This document shows, piece by piece, positions 1 to 7,811 of a DNA stretch of 10,122 bases. The stretch covers positions 1 through 10,122 of the forward strand of contig CAMDJS010000070.1 in the NCBI GenBank assembly GCA_945900685.1. The letters are read 5' to 3'. Both the position numbers and the translations under genes were made by a program. The notes beneath the pieces are model-generated. The model did no database searches. It was not told the origin of the DNA and saw only the letters and a list, made by a program, of their open reading frames with translations. Origin of the DNA: Bordetella parapertussis (lineage in GTDB: Bacteria; Pseudomonadota; Gammaproteobacteria; Burkholderiales; Burkholderiaceae_C). Numbering within the stretch: position 1 is the first letter of the stretch; each line of letters begins with the position of its first letter.

Positions 1-85
1 TAAAAGTGATGTTTGCGCCGGCAGCTTGTAAACGCGCCCCGACGTAGGCGCCTACCGCGCCCGAACCCATGATGGCTATCTTCAT
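1..85 (-). CDS. 2-dehydropantoate 2-reductase family protein (PanE/ApbA), N-terminal fragment
   Basis: Only the first 28 codons are in the window; the rest lies beyond the left edge. The translation begins MKIAIMGSGAVGAYVGARLQ, a textbook Rossmann start with the glycine-rich GSGAVG dinucleotide-binding loop right after the first beta strand. That N-terminus, including the AYVGARL continuation, is typical of ketopantoate reductases, which use NADPH to reduce 2-dehydropantoate to pantoate in the cytoplasm (pantothenate/CoA synthesis). Many bacteria carry several paralogues of this family with other or unknown 2-oxoacid substrates, so the family is firm but the exact reaction is not. The ATG start is supported by an AAGGAG ribosome-binding site (complement of 93-98) seven bases upstream. 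The gene is divergent from the cytochrome gene at 286. Confidence 0.85.
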   Translation of the reverse strand, partial: MKIAIMGSGAVGAYVGARLQAAGANITF

Positions 86-285
86 TGTGAGTCTCCTTGG
101 AATGATCTTAACGATCTCGATGTGTCTCAGCGACCGGCTGGAGCAACTCAATGACTTATGTTCCACAGTAAAGCGACATGAAATTTAAACACAGGGCTTT
201 GACGCAGCGCAAGGTTCGGGCAGCAGCTCCTGACTTATCATGTCACGGTTACCCCGGCAGATGTCATAAGACAGGGAGTCTATTT
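86..285. promoter_or_regulatory. Divergent intergenic region between PanE-family gene and di-haem cytochrome gene
   Basis: These 200 bp separate two divergently oriented genes and must hold the promoters of both. Apart from the ribosome-binding sites at each end I find no convincing -35/-10 pair. The octamer TGACTTAT occurs twice (152-159 and 231-238), and the second copy together with ATAAG at 266-270 forms a loose inverted pair (CTTAT 234-238 / ATAAG 266-270). This could be a regulator site but is short enough to be chance. The cytochrome frame stays open back to an ATG at 178, but that stretch does not look like a secretion signal and is treated here as non-coding. Confidence 0.4.
274..278 (+). 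promoter_or_regulatory. Ribosome-binding site that sets a GTG start for the cytochrome gene
   Basis: GGGAG ends seven bases before the GTG at 286-288. Starting there places a Lys-Lys pair and a hydrophobic signal peptide at the very N-terminus. The upstream in-frame ATG at 178 would instead put 36 polar, signal-unlike residues in front of it. Confidence 0.7.
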
Positions 286-1695
286 GTGAAAAAGTTGTTG
301 TTAAGCCTGTTGTCCATATCAATGGCCATTGCTCCTTTGAGTGCAGTAACCAAGGATGTCCCTGTTGCCCCTGAAGTCCTGCCCCAAGAGGTATACAAAC
401 AAGCTGTGCCCGGTCTTTCCAAAAAGGACATGCAAAAGTTTTTAAAGGGCGAAAAGGTATTCACCAATTTCTGGATGGCGGTCAATAACCCGGTCATCCC
501 TTTGGTTTGGGATTTGTCTCAAACAGGTCCTGCAGGTGGTGAATGGGGCTTAGGTCCGATGTTCATGGCCACCAATTGCGCCAGTTGTCATTTGAACGCT
601 GGTCGTGGCCGTGCACTGGAAACCAATGGCTTGCGTGTGTTTCAACAACTGTTGCGTGTGTCCGTGCCTGGTCAAGATGCGCACGGTGGCCCCAAACCGG
701 ATGCCAACTATGGCTTGGACATTCAAATGTTCGACACGGTCACACGCACCGACCCCGATGCCAGAGCCGGTGAAGGCGAGGTGTTTGTGGATTGGGTGAA
801 AAGCAGTTTCACATTTCCAGATGGCAGCGAGATTGAATTGCGTAAACCCAGCGTGCGAATCGAAAACCTGAATTTCGGACCGATGGCGGATAACGTCATG
901 ACTTCTCTCAGAAACACGCAAGCCATTTTGGGCATGGGGTACTTAGAAGCTGTCAGCGAAAAAGATATTTTGAAATTGGCCGGGAAGCAAAAGTCTTTGG
1001 GGCTGAACGGGCATCCCAACTACGTGCGCGACGACATCAACAAAAAAACCGTCATGGGCCGGTTTGGTTGGAAAGCCAACCAGCCCAGTATCAGACAACA
1101 AATTGCAGCTGCCTTTCATAGCGACATCGGGGTGAATTCTGCGGTTTATCCAGCGCAAAATTGCACACCAATCCAAAAAGAATGCTTGGTAGCGATCAAA
1201 GGCGACAAGCCCGAGTTGCGCCCGGAACTCTGGGACACACTCACATTTTGGTCGCAATCTCTGGACGTTCCAGCCCAGCGCAATCGTGATGCAGCCGAAT
1301 TCAAAAGCGGTGAAAAACTCTTTGATACAGCGGGCTGTTCAGGCTGTCATGTGCCTGAATTGCGCACTGGCAAATACGCTGCTGTACCGCAACTCTCAAA
1401 CAAATTGATCCGCCCCTACACCGACTTGTTGTTGCACGACATGGGGCCGGATTTGGCTGATGGTCGTCCTGATTTCAAAGCCAGCGGCTCCGAGTGGCGT
1501 ACCCCACCTCTTTGGGGTATTGGTTTATCCCAGCAGGTGAATGCCAGCAACTCTTTTTTGCATGATGGCCGGGCGCGTAACTTGGTGGAAGCCATTGTGT
1601 GGCACGGCGGCGAAGCCAAGTCTGCCAAAGACAAATTCGTGGCTTTCACATCAAAGCAGCGGGATGATTTGATTTATTTCTTATCGTCCATTTAG
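286..1695 (+). CDS. Exported di-haem c-type cytochrome oxidoreductase (DUF1111/DHOR family)
   Basis: With the GTG start the product is 469 residues. A Sec signal peptide (KKLLLSLLSISMAIAPLSA) covers about residues 2-20. Two c-type haem attachment sites are present: CASCH at residues 98-102 within a WGLGPMFMATNCASCH context, and CSGCH at 351-355. The C-terminal signature HDGRARNLVEAIVWHGGEA followed by a helix ending YFLSSI is characteristic of the DHOR family (Pfam DUF1111), relatives of di-haem cytochrome c peroxidases once annotated as thiol oxidoreductases. It should act in the periplasm as an electron-transfer protein or peroxidase-like enzyme; the physiological substrate of the family is poorly defined. 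Length and both haem sites look normal. Genes of this family often sit near imelysin/iron-uptake genes, but none is visible here. It is convergent with the RND pump gene, 14 bp between stops, with no clear terminator hairpin. Confidence 0.93.
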   Translation: MKKLLLSLLSISMAIAPLSAVTKDVPVAPEVLPQEVYKQAVPGLSKKDMQKFLKGEKVFTNFWMAVNNPVIPLVWDLSQTGPAGGEWGLGPMFMATNCASCHLNAGRGRALETNGLRVFQQLLRVSVPGQDAHGGPKPDANYGLDIQMFDTVTRTDPDARAGEGEVFVDWVKSSFTFPDGSEIELRKPSVRIENLNFGPMADNVMTSLRNTQAILGMGYLEAVSEKDILKLAGKQKSLGLNGHPNYVRDDINKKTVMGRFGWKANQPSIRQQIAAAFHSDIGVNSAVYPAQNCTPIQKECLVAIKGDKPELRPELWDTLTFWSQSLDVPAQRNRDAAEFKSGEKLFDTAGCSGCHVPELRTGKYAAVPQLSNKLIRPYTDLLLHDMGPDLADGRPDFKASGSEWRTPPLWGIGLSQQVNASNSFLHDGRARNLVEAIVWHGGEAKSAKDKFVAFTSKQRDDLIYFLSSI

Positions 1696-1709
1696 CGCGC
1701 ACTGGCGTT

Positions 1710-4700
1710 TCAAACGTAGGTGGTTTTGCCAAAGCGCCCAAAGCGCAACAACAAAGCAGGCAATATCAACAAGTTCAACACGGTGGAAGTCAACAAGCCA
1801 CCAACGATGATGCTGGCCATGGGACCTTCTATTTCGCGCCCCGGTTCACCGCTGCCAATGACCAGGGGCAATAAACCCAACGCAGTCACAATGGCCGTCA
1901 TCAAAATAGAAGGCAGCCGCTCAGATGCTCCTTGGATGGCGGTTTCCAATCCCCAAGTCAATCCTTCAACCTCGACCAACTGTTTGTAGCAAGACACCAG
2001 CATGATGGTGTTGCGCAGCGTGATACCAAACAAAGTCACGAAGCCCACCAATGAGCCAATGGATAACCAACCACTGGTCAACATCACAGCCAACACGCCG
2101 CCGATCAAGGCGAACGGCAGATTGAGCAAAGTGATCAACAGGTTGCGAAAATTGCCAAGCGCAAGATACAAAAGCAGCATCACGCCTGCCATGGCCAATG
2201 CAGCATGCGTCAATAACTCGTTACGTGCCTGACGCAGGGCGACCGCATCACCTCCAATGTCCACATAGTTGCCCGGCGCTAAACCGGTTTTGGCGACCAC
2301 GGCTTTGACATCGTTGACAAACGACGGCATGTCGCGCCCGCTGATATTGCTGGTGATGGTTTGCACTCGCTTGCCGTCTTTGCGCAAAATTTTGCTGCGG
2401 CCGTTGGTCTCGCGCACATCAGCCACCTCCGACAAAGTAAACCAACCGCCATCTGCCATCGGAAAACGCAATTGCTGAATGCGATGCATAGCTGAACGTT
2501 GCTGCGGTGAGGCAATCGCAACCAAGGGAATCACACGGCCATCTTGCACCACTTGTGCGACTTCTATGCCGCCGTAAAAGGTGCGGATCAGGTCCAGCAC
2601 CTCTGTTGTGTGCAAACCCTTTTGTGCGATTTTTTGTGGGTCCAAGCGGAATTCCAACTGAGGGGTGCCAGGTTGCGACTGTGTGGTCACATCTTGCGCA
2701 CCCGGAATCGCCGCAATGGCTTGCGCCAACAGATTGGCGTCCCGGTCTAGCAAGTCCAAGTCTTGACCGAATATCTCAATCACAAACTCAGCCGCATACC
2801 CCGACACCGTTTCTTCAATGCGTTCTGCCAAAAACGTATTGATGGAAAAACTCACACCGGGAAAAGGCGCAACCCCCGGTTTGCCTTCAATGCTGGTGAG
2901 CTTGTGGCGTATAGATTCAAGCACGGCTTTTTGTTCTCTGGCAGGCAAGGGGCCGATCTCAACCTCTATCTCAGAGTAGTGCATGCCAAAAGTATCCGCC
3001 CCGTTTTGAGCCCGTCCTACCCATTGCGTGACTGACTTGACCTTCTCCACACTTTGAATCACTTGGATGACTTTCTCGCCCAAGCGCAATGACTCTGCTT
3101 CAGACGTTCCCGGTAATGCCGTCATATGGACTATGTAATGGCCTTCGCGCAACTCAGGAACAAACTCGATGCGAAACAAAGGAATCGCAGCCATGCCCAA
3201 CAAGACTGCAATCAAGGTGGAGAGAATCACCACCTGGGCTGAACCCTCAATATGTCTGAGAAGTTTCACGTAAGCTTGCTTGAGCCAATGCACTACTGGC
3301 GAGTCGTTGGTGCGAAAGGGAATGCCCCGGTGAAGCATCAAATAGCACAACGCCGGCGTGACGGTGAGAGCTACAAGCAGCGAAGCCAGCAAGGCATAGA
3401 TATAGGTCAATGCCATTGGCTGAAACATGCGCCCGGCGACGCCGGACAAGAACAACATTGGCATGAAGACCAGCACCACAATGAAGGTGGCAAAAATGAC
3501 GGAGCTTCTGATTTCCAAAGAGGCGCTGAGTATCACCCGCCAATCGGTGCGCGGATTGCCGCGTTCGCGGTTTTCGCGCAACCGACGGAAAATATTTTCC
3601 ACGTCAATGATGGCGTCGTCCACCACTTCACCCAATGCGATCACCAATCCACCAAGCACCATGATGTTCAAGGACACGCCTTGGTGCACCAGCACAATGA
3701 CCGAGGCCAAGAGTGACAAAGGAATGGCAATTGCTGAAATCAAAGCGGCTCGCGCATTGAACAAAAACAAAAACAGCACTGCCACAACCAGTGCAGAGCC
3801 GATCAAAATATCGCGCTGAATATTGCCTATGGAAGTCTCAATGAAGCTAGCTGGTCTGAACAAATTTGTGTGAACCGTCAGACCCTCGCGCGCGAGCATG
3901 GGTTCAAGTTGAGCCAATCGCTCTTCAATTCGCAAGGTGGTTTCATACGTATTCGCACCTAACTGTCCTTGCACCATCAAAAACACACCGGGCTTGCCGT
4001 TGACATTGGCTGCACTGATGGAAGGTGCGGTGCCCTCGGTGATGGTCGCGATGTCACGCAAGCGCAATGCTTGACCGCCGCGCATCACCAGTTTGGCAAG
4101 TGCCAATTGCTCCACATTGTCGATTTGTCCATCGGCACTGACAATCACGCGCTGGTTGCGGTCTTCGACAAAACCGCCGGGGCGAAGTCCGCTGGCACGC
4201 CGGGTGGCTTCAATCACTTCATCGACGGTGACGCCATGCCGAATCAATGCGTCCGTATCAAATTGCACTTGCCATTGGCGAATTTTTCCACCGAACAGGT
4301 TCACATCGGCGACACCGCTCGCACCCAGCAAATGCGGTTTGACCGTGTATTGCGCGATGTCGTACAAATCCATCAGATCCCGCTTGTCCGAGGTCAAGCC
4401 AATGCCCAGCACCGAACTGGCAGAGGATGTCAAAGGTGTGATGTTGGGAACGGCCACACCCAAGGGCAAGTGGTTGGCGAGCGTGGTCAGTTTTTCGCTG
4501 ACCAGTTGCCGGTTGCGGTACGCATCGCTGTCGTCGCCAAACACCACCGTGACGATAGACAAGCCGGGTATGGACTGGCTGCGCATGTTGGCAATACCGA
4601 TGGTGCCAAACATGGCCGATTCAATATGCCGTGTCACCAGCGACTCAACCAGCTCGGCGGAGAAACCCGGCGCTTCAGTTTGAATCACCACCTGAGGCGG

Positions 4701-4829
4701 TGCAAACTCAGGAAACACATCCAATTTGGCGATACGTGTGGCGTAAATGCCGTAGCCCAACACCCCAAGTGCGAGTACCAGAATAACCGTCGGGTGACGT
4801 ATCGAGAAGCGTATGAGTTTGGTCAGCAT
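1710..4829 (-). CDS. RND efflux pump, heavy-metal-efflux (HME/CusA-CzcA-like) subfamily inner-membrane transporter
   Basis: A full-length 1039-residue RND transporter: TM1 at about residues 12-31, a large periplasmic loop, TM2-6 from about 338 to 497, a second TM near 531-552, a second periplasmic loop, and the last TM block from about 873 to 1030. The LDVFPEFAPPQV stretch (36-47) and the overall pattern place it in the HME subfamily, proton-driven pumps that export metal ions from periplasm or cytoplasm. The TM4 relay motif reads GEVVDDAIIDVEN (400-412). Compared with CzcA, the first acidic residue of its DFG motif is Ala398 here, while D404 and E411 are kept and E401, D405 and D409 are extra. 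By hand alignment the CusA Cu(I) methionines 573/623/672 correspond to His568, a non-Met position near Tyr618, and Glu673. A Cu/Ag role is therefore unlikely and a divalent metal is plausible; other substrates cannot be excluded. ATG is preceded by AGGA nine bases upstream, inside the end of the adaptor gene (gap 5 nt), so it is translated as part of that operon. Confidence 0.96.
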   Translation of the reverse strand: MLTKLIRFSIRHPTVILVLALGVLGYGIYATRIAKLDVFPEFAPPQVVIQTEAPGFSAELVESLVTRHIESAMFGTIGIANMRSQSIPGLSIVTVVFGDDSDAYRNRQLVSEKLTTLANHLPLGVAVPNITPLTSSASSVLGIGLTSDKRDLMDLYDIAQYTVKPHLLGASGVADVNLFGGKIRQWQVQFDTDALIRHGVTVDEVIEATRRASGLRPGGFVEDRNQRVIVSADGQIDNVEQLALAKLVMRGGQALRLRDIATITEGTAPSISAANVNGKPGVFLMVQGQLGANTYETTLRIEERLAQLEPMLAREGLTVHTNLFRPASFIETSIGNIQRDILIGSALVVAVLFLFLFNARAALISAIAIPLSLLASVIVLVHQGVSLNIMVLGGLVIALGEVVDDAIIDVENIFRRLRENRERGNPRTDWRVILSASLEIRSSVIFATFIVVLVFMPMLFLSGVAGRMFQPMALTYIYALLASLLVALTVTPALCYLMLHRGIPFRTNDSPVVHWLKQAYVKLLRHIEGSAQVVILSTLIAVLLGMAAIPLFRIEFVPELREGHYIVHMTALPGTSEAESLRLGEKVIQVIQSVEKVKSVTQWVGRAQNGADTFGMHYSEIEVEIGPLPAREQKAVLESIRHKLTSIEGKPGVAPFPGVSFSINTFLAERIEETVSGYAAEFVIEIFGQDLDLLDRDANLLAQAIAAIPGAQDVTTQSQPGTPQLEFRLDPQKIAQKGLHTTEVLDLIRTFYGGIEVAQVVQDGRVIPLVAIASPQQRSAMHRIQQLRFPMADGGWFTLSEVADVRETNGRSKILRKDGKRVQTITSNISGRDMPSFVNDVKAVVAKTGLAPGNYVDIGGDAVALRQARNELLTHAALAMAGVMLLLYLALGNFRNLLITLLNLPFALIGGVLAVMLTSGWLSIGSLVGFVTLFGITLRNTIMLVSCYKQLVEVEGLTWGLETAIQGASERLPSILMTAIVTALGLLPLVIGSGEPGREIEGPMASIIVGGLLTSTVLNLLILPALLLRFGRFGKTTYV

Positions 4830-4834
4830 GCCGA

Positions 4835-5881
4835 CTAGTCCTGGTTCTCGTTTTTAATTTGAAAACGGAACTCCTCGGACAGCAACAACTGAGCACCACT
4901 GGAGACGATCAAATCATTGGTCTTTAATGCATCGGTAAAAAAACCTTCTCCCAAAGGACGGTCTACTGGCAGAGCCATGCGTTCAAATTGTTCAGCTTGG
5001 GTTTTGACATAGACCCAGTTTTTGCCTGCAAAGCGGATCATTGCACTAGAGGGAACAAGCACGCCATTTTGGGATTTGCCCTGCTGTGACAACACTCTCA
5101 CCCGGGTCCCGGCGCCGGCACCTGTGTTCGGTGCGCTAAGTAACCAGTTCGATCCTTGCAAGCCTGGTTGAGATTGGGAAGTTCCACCTATCCAAACAGC
5201 TGGCACACCCTGCGCGAGGCCTGAATTTGAAACATCGACGCGCCACAGCTGTTTTTCGGGGCGTGAACCATAAGGCATGGCGAATTGAACAATCTCCACC
5301 TGATGGCTGATCACCCGCGCCACCAGTCCGTCTTTGTCACCTAAGCGCTGAGCGAAAGTGTCGCCCCATTGCATACGTACACCGTCAATGACAGAGCGAA
5401 TCTCGGCTTGCAATGCAAGCTCTTGTTGTTCTTGTGTCGCGAGTGCGGCGCGCGTGGCTTCCAGATCGCGTTGCGATGCATTTCTTCCTTCGTCATAAAG
5501 GCCTTGTGTGCGGGCCACATCATTGCGTCTTTGCAGCAATTGCGCCTGCGCTGCGGTGAGTTGTGCGGACAAACTTTGCAATCGCTGTCTGGCCTCCACC
5601 AGTGCCCGCATGTCCAACACCACGCCAGTGAAATTTTGTGTCGCCGAGTAGGTGGCTGCTTGCAGTGGTTCGACGCTGATGCCTGTTTGTTTTTGCGCTT
5701 GCTCATCAATCAATACCGTATTGGGCGGCGCAGGGGATTGATCGACGACAGCAGCTTTGTCGTCATCCTCGTGGGCGTTTTGAAACTCGTCACGACCCAG
5801 CCAAGCCAGAGCCCACGCCAACAACAGTATGACCAGCGAAAGCAGCAGGATCAGTTTGTTTTTCCAGGATTTATCCAGCAT
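4835..5881 (-). CDS. RND efflux periplasmic adaptor (membrane fusion protein, HlyD/CusB-like)
   Basis: 348 residues from the ATG at 5881, which has AGGA five bases upstream and puts one N-terminal hydrophobic anchor at residues 9-28 directly behind a Lys-rich start. The frame is open 27 codons further upstream, but that would overlap the outer-membrane-factor gene and hide the anchor. An acidic linker (HEDDDK) follows at 37-42. Then come half a lipoyl-type segment, a long alpha-helical hairpin (about 95-165, rich in Gln/Ala/Leu/Arg), the other lipoyl half and beta-barrel (about 185-275), and a membrane-proximal domain with VLVPSSAMIRFAGKNWVYVK (274-293). This is the standard adaptor architecture that joins an RND pump to a TolC-type channel. 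It carries no His/Met-rich metal-binding extension like those of CzcB or CusB. It lies 14 nt after the channel gene and 5 nt before the pump gene. Confidence 0.93.
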   Translation of the reverse strand: MLDKSWKNKLILLLSLVILLLAWALAWLGRDEFQNAHEDDDKAAVVDQSPAPPNTVLIDEQAQKQTGISVEPLQAATYSATQNFTGVVLDMRALVEARQRLQSLSAQLTAAQAQLLQRRNDVARTQGLYDEGRNASQRDLEATRAALATQEQQELALQAEIRSVIDGVRMQWGDTFAQRLGDKDGLVARVISHQVEIVQFAMPYGSRPEKQLWRVDVSNSGLAQGVPAVWIGGTSQSQPGLQGSNWLLSAPNTGAGAGTRVRVLSQQGKSQNGVLVPSSAMIRFAGKNWVYVKTQAEQFERMALPVDRPLGEGFFTDALKTNDLIVSSGAQLLLSEEFRFQIKNENQD

Positions 5882-5886
5882 ACATT

Positions 5887-5892
5887 TCCTAA
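5887..5892 (-). promoter_or_regulatory. Ribosome-binding site of the adaptor gene
   Basis: The minus strand reads TTAGGA here, with the AGGA core five bases before the ATG at 5881. It lies in the short gap after the stop codon of the upstream gene (5896-5898) and supports 5881 over the longer in-frame start at 5962. Confidence 0.6.
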
Positions 5893-5895
5893 GCC

Positions 5896-7269
5896 TTAAG
5901 GAGTTTGAGCAGTCATGAGCGCAGACTGTGTGGCCAATTCCAGTTCCCAAGCGGCACGCCAAAGCGCAGTGCGAGCATCCCCTACAGTGCGCTCGGCTTG
6001 TAAATACAAACTGCGCGCATCAATCACACTCAAGGCGTCGACATTGCCAGCATCAAATTGTGCAGTCGTGAGTTGCAACTGCACTTGTGAGGCTTGCAAG
6101 GATGCCTGCGCCACCTGCAGCGGTTGGGCAAGCGCCAATGCATTCAAGCGCAAACGTTCGACTTCATTGATGATGTCTGATTGTTTGGCCAGCACCTGTG
6201 CACCTTGCGCACTGCGTTGTGCCTCTGCGGTTTCAATGGCTGCTTGGTTGCGATGAAGCAAAGTCGCGGGCAGAGAAAAAGTGAATTGCCAAACGGTGTC
6301 GCCTTGGCTCCAGATTAATCCCGGTCCAAGGTTGATGCTGGGGTATTGCTTGGCGACTTGCAATTTCAACTCTGCCTCGGCCATGTTGTATTGCATCCGT
6401 TCCCGGGCAAACGCCAAATTGTTTTGCAACGCAAGCTGGCGTGTTGTGGTGGCATCCGCCATGGCAGGTGTGTGCCAATCAGCGAAACGCAAACCGTTCA
6501 AGGATGCATAAGGCACTGACAGTGCGGCAGCCAAGCCTGCTTGCGCAGTCACTTTGGCCGCATCTGCTTGTGCTGCTTCCCGTTTCGCTTCTTGCAGTCG
6601 TTGCGCGGTGAGTTGAACCTCTAGGGCACTGGCCACGCCATAGCGTTCACGCACAGCCACACTTTGGTCACGCGCCAAGGCCAGTTCCAAGCCTTTGGCA
6701 GCCAATTGAGCGCGTTCCAAAGCCACTTGTCTGTCTAACAAAGCTGCGCCAAGTGCAGCGTGCAAACGCCAAGCTGTTTCACCAGCGGACAAAGTGACAT
6801 CTTGAGTTTCGGTATTTGCATATTCGGAGAGCGCTGTTTTGACCGAGCCGTCCACCAGTTGCCATTGCAAACCTGCGCCGACGGCCCAGGGTGAAGTGTT
6901 GCCGTCGCTGCTTTGGCTGTGGTGTTCCAGCGTGGTGCTGAACTCGGGTGGGGAAACCTTCAGGCCGGATTGAATCCGCTTGATCGCAGCCGCCACTTTG
7001 GCTCTGGCAGCACGCTGCTGCGGGTGAATGCTGAGCATGGCGATCGTCAGTTTGTCGCGGCTCCAAATGATGTCGGGCCATCCCGTGGTGTCGTGTCCGT
7101 TGGCTGCAAGCGCTGTTTGAACTTTGTCGTCATCCAGACGACGAGCGATATCGCTTTCAGCTGCAAGCGGCAAGTTCAAAGGAGCAGGCGTGTAGCTGCG
7201 CAACGCGCAGCCTGAGATGGCGGCCAGCATCACCAACAGGCATGAGCGTATGCAATGGCTTGGATTCAT
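5896..7269 (-). CDS. Outer-membrane efflux factor lipoprotein (TolC/NodT family)
   Basis: 457 residues from the ATG at 7269; a TTG three codons upstream (7278) is the only nearby alternative, and neither has a clear Shine-Dalgarno. The N-terminus is a lipoprotein signal with the lipobox ISGC and the modified cysteine at residue 21. The rest is mostly long Ala/Gln/Leu-rich helices arranged as the two repeats of the TolC fold. The second repeat shows the family pattern KQYPSINLGPGLIW followed by a short strand and SLPATLLHRNQAAIETAEAQ. Family members form trimeric channels across the outer membrane and periplasm. As the first gene of a tight operon with adaptor and RND pump, this one is the dedicated exit duct of the system. 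It is divergent from the toxin-antitoxin remnant upstream. Confidence 0.93.
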   Translation of the reverse strand: MNPSHCIRSCLLVMLAAISGCALRSYTPAPLNLPLAAESDIARRLDDDKVQTALAANGHDTTGWPDIIWSRDKLTIAMLSIHPQQRAARAKVAAAIKRIQSGLKVSPPEFSTTLEHHSQSSDGNTSPWAVGAGLQWQLVDGSVKTALSEYANTETQDVTLSAGETAWRLHAALGAALLDRQVALERAQLAAKGLELALARDQSVAVRERYGVASALEVQLTAQRLQEAKREAAQADAAKVTAQAGLAAALSVPYASLNGLRFADWHTPAMADATTTRQLALQNNLAFARERMQYNMAEAELKLQVAKQYPSINLGPGLIWSQGDTVWQFTFSLPATLLHRNQAAIETAEAQRSAQGAQVLAKQSDIINEVERLRLNALALAQPLQVAQASLQASQVQLQLTTAQFDAGNVDALSVIDARSLYLQAERTVGDARTALWRAAWELELATQSALMTAQTP

Positions 7270-7322
7270 GACAGGCAAATCGGGTCTGTGTGCACAGGAC
7301 GGCGGCGGTTGAAACAGCTTGC

Positions 7323-7328
7323 ATCATA
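7323..7328 (-). promoter_or_regulatory. Possible -10 element of the efflux operon promoter
   Basis: The minus strand reads TATGAT (5 of 6 matches to TATAAT), 53 bp before the first gene of the efflux operon. The hexamer 17 bp upstream (CAGTCA) is a poor -35, so a simple sigma-70 promoter is only a suggestion; an activator-dependent promoter would fit as well. No MerR-type long-spacer operator was found. Confidence 0.25.
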
Positions 7329-7344
7329 AGGAAGTGGGCGCAGC

Positions 7345-7416
7345 GTGACTGAATTAGCCGGTATGTTTTACAAAAAGGGGCGCAAGCCTGTTCCTGTTGA
7401 ACGGCTTTCACGCTGA
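7345..7416 (+). pseudogene. C-terminal remnant of an AbrB/VapB-type antitoxin
   Basis: A 23-codon frame (GTG 7345, or ATG 7363 for 17 codons) ends in TGA at 7414-7416, overlapping the ATG of the PIN toxin gene by one base (TGATG). Its product contains LAGMFYKKGRKPVPVE, resembling from memory the toxin-wrapping tail of AbrB-like antitoxins that precede PIN toxins (an LxGM..K...KPVS.E pattern). Upstream, the frame is closed by TAA at 7327-7329, and no SpoVT-AbrB DNA-binding domain is visible in any frame back to the efflux gene at 7269. I therefore read it as a 5'-deleted antitoxin. AGGAAG at 7329-7334, 10 bases before the GTG, could still allow translation of the peptide. The match is short, so confidence is moderate; chance is the main alternative. 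Confidence 0.42.
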
Positions 7417-7811
7417 TGATCGGCATCGACACCCATGTGCTCGTTCGTTTTCTTTTAAGGGACGAAGAGACACAGTTTCAGAAAGCCAACAAACTGATTC
7501 AACGTGAAGTCAAAGGCGGACAAGGCGTTCTTGTCAGTCAATTGGTTTTGTTGGAAACAGAATGGGTGTTGCGCAGTCGGTATGACTTTTCGAAAGGTCA
7601 AATACTTGAAGTTATCGCCAGCTTGCTCGACACTGTCGGCATACATACAGAAGACAGACAAAGTGTGGAAGAAGCTATCCACCACTGGAAGGAAGCCAGC
7701 GTTGATTTTGCAGATTGTTTGATTGCAGCCAGAAACCGTCGGTTTGGATGCAGTGCAACAGCGACTTTTGATGCCAGCGCAGATAAGTTGCCAGGGTTTG
7801 TGCCTGTTTGA
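7416..7811 (+). CDS. PIN-domain ribonuclease toxin (VapC-like)
   Basis: A 131-residue protein of normal PIN-toxin length. It opens with IGIDTHVLVRFLLRD, has LLETEWVLRSRY in the middle and VDFADCLIAARN plus TATFD near the end. The expected metal-binding acidic residues are all present: Asp5, Glu47, Asp97/Asp100 and Asp119. VapC toxins cleave tRNA or rRNA and are neutralised by a cognate antitoxin encoded just upstream. Here the ATG overlaps the stop of a 23-codon antitoxin-like remnant and has no Shine-Dalgarno of its own, so it relied on translational coupling. The frame is intact, with no sign of decay except the missing antitoxin. It may be an orphan toxin, be controlled by an antitoxin elsewhere, or be poorly expressed. 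The RNA target cannot be read from sequence. Confidence 0.93.
   Translation: MIGIDTHVLVRFLLRDEETQFQKANKLIQREVKGGQGVLVSQLVLLETEWVLRSRYDFSKGQILEVIASLLDTVGIHTEDRQSVEEAIHHWKEASVDFADCLIAARNRRFGCSATATFDASADKLPGFVPV

Noticed and set aside
178..285. 36-codon N-terminal extension of the di-haem cytochrome from the ATG at 178
   Set aside because: It would place a polar, Arg/Lys/Cys-containing stretch before an otherwise normal signal peptide, while the GTG at 286 has a well-spaced GGGAG.
3969..4838. 289-codon open frame on the plus strand antisense to the RND pump gene
   Set aside because: The translation is His/Gln/Arg-rich without domains or a membrane pattern and mirrors the codon usage of the well-supported RND gene on the other strand. 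It is a shadow frame.
5882..5962. 27-codon N-terminal extension of the adaptor gene
   Set aside because: It overlaps the end of the outer-membrane-factor gene, buries the membrane anchor, and the ATG at 5881 has its own AGGA.
7157..7432. 91-codon minus-strand frame spanning the efflux start and the intergenic region
   Set aside because: It overlaps the real outer-membrane-factor start in another frame and the toxin start; Cys-rich composition and no recognisable domain.
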